Counted from the stretch's first letter, positions 43,861 to 53,225 are shown. The stretch: DNA of 64,000 nucleotides from Pseudomonadaceae bacterium (GCA_900766265.1 CAAFUS010000015.1:62001-126000), one strand, 5' to 3'. A program made the numbers and translations. Notes: generated by a model from the letters alone, not told the origin.

Positions 43861-44055
43861 TCAGGCCTGCTTCTTGGCCTTGGCTTCGGAGGGTTCGCGC
43901 TGTTGCAGGCGGCCCGTGAGCAGGGTGTTGGGGTCGTTGAAGCTGGTGGTTCGCGCCGCCCGGTCGCGCTCCGCGGCACGGATGTCAAGGTAGGCCCCAG
44001 CGCTGACCACGCTCAGGCTGAGAACGGAAAACAGGACGATCTGCAGGGTAGTCAT
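43861..44055 (-). CDS. Small single-span membrane protein
   Basis: A 64-residue protein: one N-terminal hydrophobic helix (IVLFSVLSLSVVSAGAYLDI), then a basic, disordered tail ending QREPSEAKAKKQA. Probably an inner-membrane protein with the tail in the cytoplasm. Start context is weak. It starts opposite the LysR gene's end with about 100 bases between, and stops 5 bases from the DUF1348 stop. Function unknown. Confidence 0.6.
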   Translation of the reverse strand: MTTLQIVLFSVLSLSVVSAGAYLDIRAAERDRAARTTSFNDPNTLLTGRLQQREPSEAKAKKQA

Positions 44056-44153
44056 GGAGAAGGCTCTGAGGGGCGAGTGGAAAACTGTAACGTTATATAA
44101 CGTCGCGACATCGGGGTTTCAAGCGAGCCCGTCCAACCCTTGGTCTACGACGG

Positions 44154-45116
44154 TCAGAGGCGGCCAGCGCTAGCGGCCTCTTCGGCTGCCCGCGGCGGCT
44201 GCATGCCGGTGAGCTGCGGCATGCGCTGGCGTATCAGCTCGGCGAACACTCGCAGCTTCGCCGGATAACGACGCGCATAGGGATAGACCAGATAGACCGG
44301 CAGGGGCGCGGCCTGCCACTGCGGCATCAGCTGCACCAGGCGGCCTTCTGCGAGGTCCTGCGTGACGATCCAGGCCGAGCAGATGCAGGCGCCGAGGCCG
44401 GCCAGTGCCGAGTTGCGCAGCGCGTAGAGGCTGTCGGTGCTCAAGCGGGGCTGGATCGCAAAGCGATGGCTGCGGCCATCCGCAAGGCAGGTGAGGGCCA
44501 CCTCGTCCTGGTAGTAGGTGCGCAGAGCCAGCCAGGGTAACCGCGCCAGTGCTTCGGACGATGCCGGCAGCGGCCCGCCCCCGAGCAGCGTGGGGGAGGC
44601 GACCACGATCCGAGGCACCTGTCCGAGGGGTATGGCAACCACGGCGGGGTCATTCACCACGCCGACCTGTATCGCGCAATCGATGGCTTCGGCGACGAAA
44701 TCCGGGCGTCGGTCGTGGAGCAGCCACTCGACGGCAACTTTGCCGTGGCGGGTCAGGTATTCGCTGAGCGGTGCGATCAGCTGGTCCTGGCCGAAGGCAT
44801 GGGGCACCTGGACCCGCAGCGTGCCGCGCGGCTCATCCCGGGCGCCCTGCAGCTCCGCCTCCATTTCCTGCCAGTTCTCCAGCAGCGCCTTGCCGTAGCC
44901 GTAGCAGCGCTCGCCATCGCCGGTCAGCTGCATGTGGTGGGTGGAGCGCTGCAGCAGTTGCAGGCCCAGCGAGCGCTCCAGTGCCTGCAGGCGGCGGCTG
45001 ATGGTGGGCTGGGTAGTCTTGAGCTGCTCGGCGGCCGCCGAAAGACTGCCAGCCTCGACGATGCGGACGAAGGTATGCAGCAGTTCGAGGCGGTCGAGCG
45101 TTGGGCTTCTAGTCAT
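44154..45116 (-). CDS. LysR family transcriptional regulator
   Basis: A 320-residue LysR protein. The helix-turn-helix (LELLHTFVRIVEAGSLSAAA, then EQLKTTQPTISRRLQALERS) is at residues 9-67, with a linker helix after and the C-terminal effector domain. It is divergent from the MFS transporter gene, separated by 97 bases, and likely controls it. Targets and inducer unknown. Confidence 0.92.
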   Translation of the reverse strand: MTRSPTLDRLELLHTFVRIVEAGSLSAAAEQLKTTQPTISRRLQALERSLGLQLLQRSTHHMQLTGDGERCYGYGKALLENWQEMEAELQGARDEPRGTLRVQVPHAFGQDQLIAPLSEYLTRHGKVAVEWLLHDRRPDFVAEAIDCAIQVGVVNDPAVVAIPLGQVPRIVVASPTLLGGGPLPASSEALARLPWLALRTYYQDEVALTCLADGRSHRFAIQPRLSTDSLYALRNSALAGLGACICSAWIVTQDLAEGRLVQLMPQWQAAPLPVYLVYPYARRYPAKLRVFAELIRQRMPQLTGMQPPRAAEEAASAGRL

Positions 45117-45213
45117 ACGCAGAACGTATAACAGATTTGCTGTGCGGCCTACTACAGCGCCGCGCTAGCGCTCTAGAGAATGGCATCTTCGAACAGGGGA
45201 ACGGAATTATCCA
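45117..45213. promoter_or_regulatory. Divergent lysR/MFS promoter region
   Basis: 97 bases between divergent starts. It holds the 10-base palindrome GCGCTAGCGC at 45162-45171 and an AT-rich segment AACGTATAACAGATTTG near 45123-45139. Candidate LysR binding region. Confidence 0.45.
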
Positions 45214-46431
45214 ATGACATCCATGCAGAAAACGTATGCATCTGGCCAAGTCGAGGGGCCGTCGCGCGCGATGGTCGCGCTACTGGCCGCGGGTGCGGGG
45301 CTGAGTGTCGCCACGCTTTATTACAGCCAGCCGATGCTCGGCGTGCTGGGGCCTGACATCCACGCCAGCGAAGCGGCCATCGGCATGGTGCCGATGCTGA
45401 CCCAGCTTGGATATGCGTTGGGCATCCTGCTACTCGCACCGCTGGGTGATCGTTACGACCGGAGCCGGATCATTCTGATCAAGGCAATGGTGCTGACCGT
45501 GGCGCTCATGCTCAGCGGCTTTGCGCCTGGGGTGGGTTGGCTGTTGGCGGCGAGCCTTGTGATCGGGCTGTCGGCCACGGTGGCGCAAGATATCGTTCCC
45601 GCTGCGGCAACCCTGGCGCCCGAATCGCAACGGGGCAAGGTGGTGGGCACGGTGATGACGGGCCTCCTGTTGGGCATTCTGCTGTCCCGTGTGATGAGCG
45701 GGCTGGTGGCCGAGCAGTTCGGCTGGCGGGCGGTGTACGGGCTCGCGGCGGTGTCCATCGCCCTGGTCTGCCTCGGTGCCTGGCGCAGCCTGCCGCGTTT
45801 CGCCCCGACCACCTCGCTGGGCTATGGCGCCTTGCTCGGCTCGATGCTGCAGCTGTGGTCCCGCCATCCGGCGTTGCGTCGTGCCGCCTTTGCCCAAGGC
45901 CTGCTGTCGGTGGCCTTCAGCGCCTTCTGGTCGACGCTTGCGGTGATGCTGCACGGCAGCTTCGGCCTGGGTAGCGCGGCGGCCGGCGCCTTCGGCCTGG
46001 CCGGCGCCGCCGGTGCGCTGGCCGCACCCCTGGCCGGTCGGCTGGCCGATCGTCGCGGACCGGAACGGGTAACTCGGCTGGGCGCGGGTCTCGCCGCGGT
46101 CTCGTTCGCGATCATGGGGCTAGCGCCAGCGCTGCCTGCCGAGGCGCAGCTGGGGTTGATCGTGCTGGCGGCCATTGGGTTCGATTTCGGCATCCAGGCG
46201 ACGCTCGTGGCTCACCAGACGATGGTCTACGGGATCGAGCCGGCCGCCAGAAGCCGCTTGAACGCCGTACTGTTCACCGGCGTGTTCATTGGCATGGCGC
46301 TGGGTGCGGGGCTGGGCAATCTCGCGCTGGCGCAGTGGGGCTGGCAGGGCGTAGCGGCGTTGGCAACGGCGGCGTCGGTGGGTGCGCTGGTGGTGCGGAT
46401 GATCGGTGCCTCGTCGCGGGCGGGGCAATAG
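45214..46431 (+). CDS. MFS transporter (drug efflux type)
   Basis: A 405-residue twelve-helix MFS protein. The motif GDRYDRSRIILIKAMVL after helix 2 is the GxxxDRxGRR-like motif A of drug exporters. The substrate is unknown; it is regulated presumably by the divergent LysR protein. It converges with wrbA copy 2 at a strong hairpin. Confidence 0.92.
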   Translation: MTSMQKTYASGQVEGPSRAMVALLAAGAGLSVATLYYSQPMLGVLGPDIHASEAAIGMVPMLTQLGYALGILLLAPLGDRYDRSRIILIKAMVLTVALMLSGFAPGVGWLLAASLVIGLSATVAQDIVPAAATLAPESQRGKVVGTVMTGLLLGILLSRVMSGLVAEQFGWRAVYGLAAVSIALVCLGAWRSLPRFAPTTSLGYGALLGSMLQLWSRHPALRRAAFAQGLLSVAFSAFWSTLAVMLHGSFGLGSAAAGAFGLAGAAGALAAPLAGRLADRRGPERVTRLGAGLAAVSFAIMGLAPALPAEAQLGLIVLAAIGFDFGIQATLVAHQTMVYGIEPAARSRLNAVLFTGVFIGMALGAGLGNLALAQWGWQGVAALATAASVGALVVRMIGASSRAGQ

Positions 46432-46439
46432 TGCGAGGA

Positions 46440-46468
46440 AGTCAGCCCGCCGAGCAGGCGGGCTGACT
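46440..46468. terminator. Bidirectional hairpin between MFS and wrbA copy 2
   Basis: Perfect 12-pair stem AGTCAGCCCGCC / GGCGGGCTGACT with a 5-base loop, placed between convergent stops at 46431 and 46475. Confidence 0.75.
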
Positions 46469-46474
46469 GGAGGC

Positions 46475-47074
46475 TCAATCGAACAGCTTGGCCGCCGTCT
46501 TGGCGATCAGCTCGCCCTGGTGGCGGGCGCCCTCGAGTTCAGTGGCGCTGGGCTGGCGAGAACCGTCGCCGTCGGTGATGGTGGTGGCGCCGTAGGGCGC
46601 GCCGCCCACCACTTCCTTGACGCCCATCTGCCCTTGGTGGCTATAGGGCAGGCCGACCACGGTCATGCCGAAGTGCAGCAGGTTGGTGATGATGGAGAAC
46701 AGCGTGGTTTCCTGGCCGCCATGCTGGCTGGCGGTGGAGGTGAAGGCGCCGCCGACCTTGCCGTTGAGCGCCCCGCGCGCCCAGAGGCCGCCGGCCTGGT
46801 CCAGGAATGCGGCCATCTGGCTGCTGATGCGGCCGAAGCGGGTCCCGGTGCCGACGATGATCGCATCGTAATGTTCGAGTTCGGCCACCGTTGCGATGGG
46901 AGCCGCCTGGTCCAGCTTGAAGTGCGCGCCCCGGGCGATTTCCTCGGGAACGGTTTCCGGGACGCGCTTGACGTCCACCTGGGCGCCGGCCGCGCGTGCG
47001 CCTTCGGCGACGGCGTTGGCCATCGTCTCGATGTGACCGTAGGACGAGTAATAAAGAACCAGCACTTTAGCCAT
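46475..47074 (-). CDS. wrbA: NAD(P)H:quinone oxidoreductase WrbA (copy 2)
   Basis: A 199-residue WrbA, about 91 percent identical by eye to the copy at 3786-4385, with all FMN and quinone site motifs (YYSSYGHIETMA, GTGTRFGRISSQM, QHGGQETTLFSI) conserved. Differences cluster in surface positions such as residues 49-51 and the C-terminus. GGAG lies 7 bases before ATG. It is convergent with the MFS gene and 160 bases downstream of a methyltransferase on the same strand. Two copies in one chromosome segment are notable. Confidence 0.95.
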   Translation of the reverse strand: MAKVLVLYYSSYGHIETMANAVAEGARAAGAQVDVKRVPETVPEEIARGAHFKLDQAAPIATVAELEHYDAIIVGTGTRFGRISSQMAAFLDQAGGLWARGALNGKVGGAFTSTASQHGGQETTLFSIITNLLHFGMTVVGLPYSHQGQMGVKEVVGGAPYGATTITDGDGSRQPSATELEGARHQGELIAKTAAKLFD

Positions 47075-47238
47075 GGAAGTCTCCTTTCAGGTTGGGCGGT
47101 ACGCCGTGAGGAGATCAATCTGGCACAAGGATCGATCGGAACGATTCATATCTTTTGACCGTTCCGATCTAAGGATTCGAACGGATCGACGTCCAGCTCC
47201 GATGGTCGGCGGTGCCACCCGAAACCGGCGGCAACCGC

Positions 47239-47982
47239 CTACACGCGTCCGACATACAGCGACAGCGGCCAGCTGACCCGGCAGGTGCCGGTCCACAGGG
47301 GCGCCAGCTTATGTGCCAGGGGCTCTACCGGGTCGCTGCCGCGCTCGCTGGCCAATCGTGCGGTGGCTGACCAGCTGCGCAGGTAGCCGAGCAGCTGCGG
47401 CAGGCTCCAATCGACCTGCATGGCGAAAGCCGGCGCGAGGATGGGCTCGAACGGGAAGGGCAGTTCGCGGTAGCCCGTCTCGACGTGGCGCCGCTCCGGT
47501 GGCCAGTAGGCGCCGACGTCGTGCCGGTAGAAATGCTGCACCAGGGCGTCTATCTCCGCGTCGTCCACCGCCATCACCCCATAGCACCACACGGCCACCA
47601 AGCCGCCGGGCTTGAGCACCCGTCGCACCTCGGCATGGAAGCGGCCGATGTCGAACCAGTGCAGCGCCTGGGCGACGGTCACAAGATCCACCGAGGTGTT
47701 GTCCAGTCCCGACGCGTCAGCGGGTGCGGTTGCGTAGCGCACGCGCGGATGGGGCTTGGCCTGGGCGATCTGCGAAGCGCTGGCATCGGTCGCCACCACC
47801 TCATCGAAATGGCGTGCCAAGTCCACTGCTGCCTGGCCGCTGCCGGTGGCGCAGTCCCAGGCGCGCTTGCGGTCGTGGCACTCACCGGCCAGCCAGTCGA
47901 ACAGTTCGGCCGGATAGCGCGGGCGGTTGCTGGCGTAATCCTGCGAGACGTCCTTGAAATGGTCTACGAATGCCTTGCTCAC
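47239..47982 (-). CDS. Class I SAM-dependent methyltransferase
   Basis: A 247-residue methyltransferase of the Trm/Tam-like cytosolic group. Motif I is AWDCATGSGQAAVDLA near residues 41-56, then VVATDASASQIAQA, and the post-II motif VDLVTVAQALHWFD. These enzymes methylate small molecules. GTG 47982 with GAGGA 7-11 bases upstream is the start; no upstream ATG fits. It is upstream of wrbA copy 2. Confidence 0.88.
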   Translation of the reverse strand: MSKAFVDHFKDVSQDYASNRPRYPAELFDWLAGECHDRKRAWDCATGSGQAAVDLARHFDEVVATDASASQIAQAKPHPRVRYATAPADASGLDNTSVDLVTVAQALHWFDIGRFHAEVRRVLKPGGLVAVWCYGVMAVDDAEIDALVQHFYRHDVGAYWPPERRHVETGYRELPFPFEPILAPAFAMQVDWSLPQLLGYLRSWSATARLASERGSDPVEPLAHKLAPLWTGTCRVSWPLSLYVGRV

Positions 47983-48122
47983 GGAGGGTTCCTCATGGGT
48001 GCACCGGATTATCGAACCGGGGAATGCCCCCTTGGTTCATTAGGCGTCGCTGTCGCGAAATGGTCATATTGGCTTCGCGCTCGGCGGTTATAGTGCGCCG
48101 GGTCTATCCAATGGAGAGCAGC

Positions 48123-49469
48123 ATGAGCGCTTCGCCCGATTCGTCCGAGCGGCCCGCCGAGGTCAGGCTGTCAGAGGCGTTCTGGTTCTGGCTGAAACTC
48201 GGTTTCATCAGTTTCGGGGGCCCGGCGGGGCAGATCTCGATCATGCACCAGGAGCTGGTGGAGCGCCGGCGCTGGTTGTCGGAGCGGCGGTTCCTGCACG
48301 CGCTCAATTACTGCATGCTGCTGCCCGGCCCCGAGGCGCAGCAGCTGGCCACCTACATCGGTTGGCTGCTGCACCGCACCCGTGGCGGGCTGATGGCTGG
48401 CGTGCTGTTCGTCCTGCCTTCGCTGTTCATCCTCGTAGCGCTCTCCTGGGTCTATATCGCCTACGGCAACGTGCCGCTGGTGGCCGGGATCTTCTATGGC
48501 ATCAAGCCGGCGGTGACCGCGATAGTCGCCCAGGCGGCCTGGCGCATCGGTTCGCGCACGCTGAAAAACGGTGGGTTGCTGGCGATCGCCCTGGCCTCCT
48601 TCGTCGCGATCTTCGCCTTCAACGTGCCGTTTCCGCTGATCGTGCTCGGCGCCGGGCTGATCGGCTATGTGGGCGGGCGCCTGAGCCCCGCATCGTTCAG
48701 CCCCGGGGGCGGGCACGGCGCGGCGGCGAAATCCTACGGGATGGCGCTTATCGATGACGACACGCCAACGCCTTCCCATGCTCGCTTCTCCAGCAGGCGA
48801 CTGGCACAGATCCTTCTCGTCGGTGCGCTGCTCTGGCTGCTGCCAATGGGGCTACTGACCGTCGCGTTCGGATGGGAAGGCACCTTGACCCAGATGAGCT
48901 GGTTCTTCACCAAGGCCGCGTTGCTCACCTTCGGCGGCGCCTATGCGGTGCTGCCCTACGTCTACCAGGGGGCGATCGGGCACTACGGCTGGCTGACACC
49001 CTCGCAGATGATCGATGGGCTGGCGCTGGGCGAGACCACGCCCGGGCCCCTGATCATGGTGGTGGCGTTTGTCGCTTTCGTCGGTGCCTACGTGCAGCAG
49101 GTCTTCGGGGCGGATCAGGCCTTTCTCGGCGGCGCGCTGGCGGCGACGCTGGTCACCTGGTTCACCTTTCTTCCGTCGTTCCTGTTCATCCTGGCAGGCG
49201 GTCCGCTGGTGGAGTCCACCCATGGCGAACTCAAGTTCACCGCACCGCTGACCGCTATCACCGCGGCGGTGGTGGGCGTGATCGTCAATCTGGCGCTGTT
49301 CTTTGCCTACCATGTGTTCTGGCCCGAGGGGTTTTCAGCTCGCTTCGACTGGATCTCGGCCTTGATCGCTGCGGCGGTGGCCGTTGCGCTGTTCCGTTAC
49401 AAGCGCGGCGTGATCTCGGTGCTCTGCGCCAGCGCTGCGGTGGGGGTGGCGGTCCATCTGCTCGCCTGA
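48123..49469 (+). CDS. chrA: Chromate transporter, long-chain ChrA
   Basis: A 448-residue membrane protein with the two CHR halves of the LCHR family. The N half shows FWLKLGFISFGGPAGQISIM and NYCMLLPGPEAQQLATYIGW; the C half shows FFTKAALLTFGGAYAVLPYV and GLALGETTPGPLIMVVAFVAFV. Each half has about six helices. ChrA exports chromate by proton symport or antiport. ATG 48123 with GGAGAG upstream is chosen over ATG 48111. No chrB or other chr gene is adjacent. Confidence 0.94.
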   Translation: MSASPDSSERPAEVRLSEAFWFWLKLGFISFGGPAGQISIMHQELVERRRWLSERRFLHALNYCMLLPGPEAQQLATYIGWLLHRTRGGLMAGVLFVLPSLFILVALSWVYIAYGNVPLVAGIFYGIKPAVTAIVAQAAWRIGSRTLKNGGLLAIALASFVAIFAFNVPFPLIVLGAGLIGYVGGRLSPASFSPGGGHGAAAKSYGMALIDDDTPTPSHARFSSRRLAQILLVGALLWLLPMGLLTVAFGWEGTLTQMSWFFTKAALLTFGGAYAVLPYVYQGAIGHYGWLTPSQMIDGLALGETTPGPLIMVVAFVAFVGAYVQQVFGADQAFLGGALAATLVTWFTFLPSFLFILAGGPLVESTHGELKFTAPLTAITAAVVGVIVNLALFFAYHVFWPEGFSARFDWISALIAAAVAVALFRYKRGVISVLCASAAVGVAVHLLA

Positions 49470-49762
49470 GTCTGGGTATATGGTGTCGGATTGCCGCTAT
49501 TTCTTGGAAGTGAGAGCTGGTTGGAGTTCTTGCTGCTTGTGCATTGTGTAGTGATGCCGAAAACTTCCACCTTGTTTCGCCAGAAAGGATCTTCTGTCGA
49601 GCGAAGCATGCATGCCTTATCAGGTCGCCTCGCCGCCTCGCCAGAGCGGTGATGGCAGCCACATCGAAACAAAGCCGGACGCCCACGAGCACGGTAATTC
49701 GATATCGAACGGAGTCGCCATCATGAGGGCGGCTTCATGCTTTTATGATTTTGGGGGCTTTG

Positions 49763-50761
49763 ATGTTCAAGTCTTGTATCGCTGCAGCGATGAGTGCGCT
49801 GGTTCTTCTCTCCACGCCGACCCTGGCGGCTGAAGGCGATCCGATCGTCATCAAGTTCGCCCACGTGGTCGCCGACGACACGCCCAAGGGCAAAGGCGCC
49901 CTGATGTTCAAGAAGCTCGTCGAAGAGCGCCTGGCCGGCAAGGTGAAAGTCGAGGTCTACCCGAACTCCACCCTCGTCGGTGACGCCGATGAGCTCCAGG
50001 CGCTGCTCGACAACAAGGTCCAGCTGCTCGCGCCATCGCTGTCGAAGTTCGACAAGTACACCAAGAAACTCCAGGTATTCGATCTGCCGTTCCTGTTCGA
50101 CGATGCCGAGGCGGTCAAGCGCTTCCAGACCCGGGAAATGAGCCGCGAGCTGCTGCGCTCGATGGCCGACCATGGCATCTACGGACTGGCCTACTGGAGC
50201 AACGGTCTCAAGCAGCTGTCGGCCACCCGGGCGCTGCAGAAGCCCGAAGATGCCGCCGGCCTATCCTTCCGTATCCAGTCCTCGACGGTGCTGGACGCCC
50301 AGTTCAAGGCGGTCAACGCCACGCCGGTGCGGCTGCCGTTCGCCGAGGCGTACAAGGCGCTGCAGTCGGGCATGGTGCAGGGCACCGAAAACCCCTGGTC
50401 GAACATCGTCAGCCAGAACATGCACACCGTTCAGCCCTTCATCACCGAGAGTAACCACGGTGTCCTGAACTACATGCTGATCACCAACTCCCGGTTCTGG
50501 ATCAGTATCCCGTTCGCTGTGCGCTCGGAGCTCGAAGGCATCATCGACGAAGTCACCCAGGCGGTGAACAAGGAAGCCGAAGCGCTCAACCAGCGCGACC
50601 GCGAGCGCATCATCGCCGCAGGCACCAGCAAGCTGATCACCCTGTCGCCGGTAGAGCGCCAGGCCTGGCGCGACAGAATGATGCCGGTCTGGAAATCCTT
50701 CGAAAACGAGATCGGTGCCGACGTGATTCGCGCCGCCCAGACGGTTAACCGCCGCCGCTGA
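49763..50761 (+). CDS. dctP: TRAP-type C4-dicarboxylate transporter, periplasmic DctP
   Basis: A 332-residue periplasmic solute-binding protein. Signal peptide MFKSCIAAAMSALVLLSTPTLAA, then the DctP core with IKFAHVVADDTPKGKGALMF, the conserved Arg in ATRALQKPEDAAGLSFRIQS, and MVQGTENPWSNI. This type binds C4-dicarboxylates, but keto and aromatic acids are also known. ATG 49763 has GGGGG upstream and gives a good signal peptide; ATG 49745 is possible. The dctQ and dctM genes that supply the membrane part are not adjacent, so it is an orphan. A Rho-independent terminator follows. Confidence 0.92.
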   Translation: MFKSCIAAAMSALVLLSTPTLAAEGDPIVIKFAHVVADDTPKGKGALMFKKLVEERLAGKVKVEVYPNSTLVGDADELQALLDNKVQLLAPSLSKFDKYTKKLQVFDLPFLFDDAEAVKRFQTREMSRELLRSMADHGIYGLAYWSNGLKQLSATRALQKPEDAAGLSFRIQSSTVLDAQFKAVNATPVRLPFAEAYKALQSGMVQGTENPWSNIVSQNMHTVQPFITESNHGVLNYMLITNSRFWISIPFAVRSELEGIIDEVTQAVNKEAEALNQRDRERIIAAGTSKLITLSPVERQAWRDRMMPVWKSFENEIGADVIRAAQTVNRRR

Positions 50762-50779
50762 TTTCCCCCGCGTTGACTG

Positions 50780-50813
50780 CGCCGCATCCCCGACAGGGCA
50801 TGCGGCGTTTTTG
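50780..50813 (+). terminator. Rho-independent terminator after dctP
   Basis: CGCCGCAT / ATGCGGCG stem (8 pairs, 12-base loop) followed by TTTTT, 19 bases after the stop. Confidence 0.88.
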
Positions 50814-50881
50814 TCTGTGTCTGTCGCGGAGCCGAGGCGATAGGATCGCTGGCGATCAGGCATACCCTTGTCGGAGTGACC

Positions 50882-51319
50882 ATGACGTATTCCCTGCTGC
50901 ACCTGGCGCATCTGCTCGCGGCGATCTTTTTCATCGGTGCGCTGTTCTTCGAGGTCGCGATCCTTGCCCACGCGCAGCGCCAGGTCGGAGCGGTCGCCGA
51001 GCCCATGATCCGTGCCGTCAACGCGCGCTCGCGGGTCGTGCTTCATGCGGTCGCGGCGGTGCTCTATGCCTCCGGCCTCGGTCTGGGGTGGCATCACCGC
51101 GGGGTGCTGGCCGATCCGCTGGGTAGTGTCTTCGGCATCCTGCTGGCGCTGAAGGTGGCGCTTGCTCTGGGCGTCTTCGCGTCCTTCGCGCTGGTAGTGG
51201 TCTGGCTGCGCCGGGGCGTCCTGACCTCACGCCGCCGTCATCGGCTGCGGCTGGCGATCCTGGCGCAGACGCTGCTCATCGTGGTGCTGGCCAAGGTCAT
51301 GTTCGTCGCTCACGGCTAG
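50882..51319 (+). CDS. CopD-like four-helix membrane protein
   Basis: A 145-residue integral membrane protein with four helices and His residues at LLHLAHLLAAIFFIGALFF (residues 6-9 region), VVLHAVAAVLYASG and LGWHHRGVL, a layout like CopD-domain proteins that may bind heme or copper. No copper genes adjoin. ATG 50882 with GGAG 6 bases upstream is used; an upstream GTG at 50876 is in frame. Function not established. Confidence 0.72.
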   Translation: MTYSLLHLAHLLAAIFFIGALFFEVAILAHAQRQVGAVAEPMIRAVNARSRVVLHAVAAVLYASGLGLGWHHRGVLADPLGSVFGILLALKVALALGVFASFALVVVWLRRGVLTSRRRHRLRLAILAQTLLIVVLAKVMFVAHG

Positions 51320-51473
51320 CGCCTCGGATCGCCAGCGATGCTGATCTGAATCAATCCGGTGGTGGTTTCGCATTCGTCTGAATGAGCGCGATTCAGCGGC
51401 CTGAGCTTCGTTTCGCGCGTCGGGCCCGAGGCATACGCTGGCCCCATTGCAGACAACCGATCCGAGGCCCGGC

Positions 51474-52721
51474 ATGCACTTTTCCCATACTCCGCGGGTT
51501 GACGCGCTGCGTCTGAAACTGCGCAACTTCCTCGATACCTACATCGTCCCGCGCCAGAGCCTCTGGCATGAGGAGGTCGCCGCGGGGCGCCATCCGGTCT
51601 CGTTCATGGCCGACCTCAAGGCGCTGGCCCGTTCGGAGGGGTTGTGGAACCTGTTCCTGCCGACACTGCGGGACGAGGAGCCGGGCACGCGCCTGACAAA
51701 CCTGGAATATGCGCCGCTGGCCGAGATCATGGGGCGGGTGTCCTGGGCTTCGGAAGTGTTCAACTGCAGCGCGCCGGATACCGGCAACATGGAGTTGCTG
51801 CATCTGTTCGCCACCGCCGAGCAGCGAGCGCAATGGCTGGTGCCGCTGCTCGAAGGCACTATCCGCTCGGCCTTCGCCATGAGCGAACCGGACGTGGCCT
51901 CGTCCGATGCCAGTGCTATCCAGACGCTGATCCGCCGCGAGGGCGACGAATACGTCATCAACGGGCGCAAGTGGTTCATCACCAACGCCGCGCATCCCGA
52001 TTGTCGATTCTTGATCGTGATGGGCAAGACCGACCCGGATGCCGACCGTCACCGCCAGCAGAGCATGATCCTGGTGCCCATCGATACGCCCGGGGTGGAG
52101 CGTGTGCGCAACATCGCGGTGATGAACCACCTCGCGCCCGAGGGGCACTGCGAGCTGCTGTTGCGCAACGTGCGGGTGCCGGTGGGCAATCGGCTCGGGG
52201 AGGAGGGCGATGGGTTCATGATGGCCCAGGCGAGGCTCGGCCCGGGACGCATTCATCACTGCATGCGCGCCATCGGCATGGCCGAGCTGGCGCTGGAGCT
52301 GATGGTCGAGCGGTTGCAGGAGCGCAAGGCAGGCGGACGTTATCTGCACCATTACGCCAACCTCACCGATTGGGTCGCCGAGTCGCGTATCGAGATCGAA
52401 CAGGCCCGTCTGCTGGTGTTGAAGACCGCCTGGATGATCGACGAAGTCGGCGCCCGTGGGGCCGCTCGTGAGATCGCGATGATCAAGGCGCTGGTGCCAC
52501 GGATGCAGAACGCGGTAATCGACCGTGCGATGCAGGCGTATGGGGCGATGGGGCTTTCCACGGACACGCCGTTGGCCGACATGTGGACCGTCGGCCGGGC
52601 GTTGCGACTGGCCGATGGCCCTGATCAGGTGCATCTGCACAGCGTCGCCAAGTGGGAGCTCGATGCGAGCGAAGCGAATCGGGGAGCCAGCGCGGCGTAC
52701 CTGACGCCGGGGCGGGGGTAA
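51474..52721 (+). CDS. Acyl-CoA dehydrogenase family protein
   Basis: A 415-residue flavoprotein. Features are the FAD-contact stretch FAMSEPDVASSDASAIQT and WFITNAAHPDCRFLIVMGKTD, then helices with DRAMQAYGAMGLSTDTPLADM near the C-terminus, where the catalytic Glu would lie. This is the ACAD10/11-like subgroup of acyl-CoA dehydrogenases. It oxidises an acyl-CoA, passing electrons to ETF. ATG 51474 follows GAGGC; an upstream TTG at 51447 is possible. No beta-oxidation neighbours. Confidence 0.92.
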   Translation: MHFSHTPRVDALRLKLRNFLDTYIVPRQSLWHEEVAAGRHPVSFMADLKALARSEGLWNLFLPTLRDEEPGTRLTNLEYAPLAEIMGRVSWASEVFNCSAPDTGNMELLHLFATAEQRAQWLVPLLEGTIRSAFAMSEPDVASSDASAIQTLIRREGDEYVINGRKWFITNAAHPDCRFLIVMGKTDPDADRHRQQSMILVPIDTPGVERVRNIAVMNHLAPEGHCELLLRNVRVPVGNRLGEEGDGFMMAQARLGPGRIHHCMRAIGMAELALELMVERLQERKAGGRYLHHYANLTDWVAESRIEIEQARLLVLKTAWMIDEVGARGAAREIAMIKALVPRMQNAVIDRAMQAYGAMGLSTDTPLADMWTVGRALRLADGPDQVHLHSVAKWELDASEANRGASAAYLTPGRG

Positions 52722-52874
52722 TACCGCCGCGCTCGGGGCGTGGGAGGTACGGGGGCGCCGCAGTTTAGAGGGCCTGTCGATGCGCGATCCCACCGATATG
52801 CCGCGCCCACGGGGCGTTGGTTGGAGACTGGCGGTGATCGGTGCGAGGAACAGCGGTGGCGAGGTGGGGCAGGG

Positions 52875-52902
52875 AACGCCAGCCGAGGCGGCGGCTGGCG
52901 TT
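52875..52902 (-). terminator. Hairpin at the end of the cytochrome gene
   Basis: AACGCCAGCCG / CGGCTGGCGTT perfect 11-pair stem with a 6-base loop, 5 bases after the minus-strand stop at 52908. No T-run on the minus strand. Confidence 0.6.
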
Positions 52903-52907
52903 ACAGG

Positions 52908-53225
52908 TCATTTCTTGAGCGTCAGGATCCACTCGGCAAGGACCTTGGCTTCTTCCTCCGTGACCTGATTCGGCGGCATCGGGATCGGCCCCCAGACGCC
53001 CTGGCTGCCGTTCTTGATGTGGGCAGCCAGCGTATCGGCAGCCCCTGCGACGCCCGCGTTCTTCTCGGCGACGTCCTGCAGGGCAGGGCCCACCAGCTTG
53101 GCGTCGACCTTGTGGCAGGCCACGCAGGGCTTGCCCTTGAACAGCGCTTCGCCGTCAGCGGCGATGGCGGGTTGCAGGCTCAATGCGCCGCCCAGGGCGA
53201 GCAAAGACACCAGGATTTTTTTCAT
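52908..53225 (-). CDS. Cytochrome c-551 (class I, nirM-like)
   Basis: A 105-residue periplasmic cytochrome. Signal peptide MKKILVSLLALGGALSLQPAIA; heme site CVACHK with axial His; axial Met in GVWGPIPMPPN; C-terminal helix TEEEAKVLAEWIL. The sequence strongly resembles Pseudomonas c-551, electron donor to nitrite reductase and cytochrome oxidases. No nir genes are in view, so symbol is withheld. A hairpin follows. GAGG lies about 6 bases before ATG. Confidence 0.94.
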   Translation of the reverse strand: MKKILVSLLALGGALSLQPAIAADGEALFKGKPCVACHKVDAKLVGPALQDVAEKNAGVAGAADTLAAHIKNGSQGVWGPIPMPPNQVTEEEAKVLAEWILTLKK

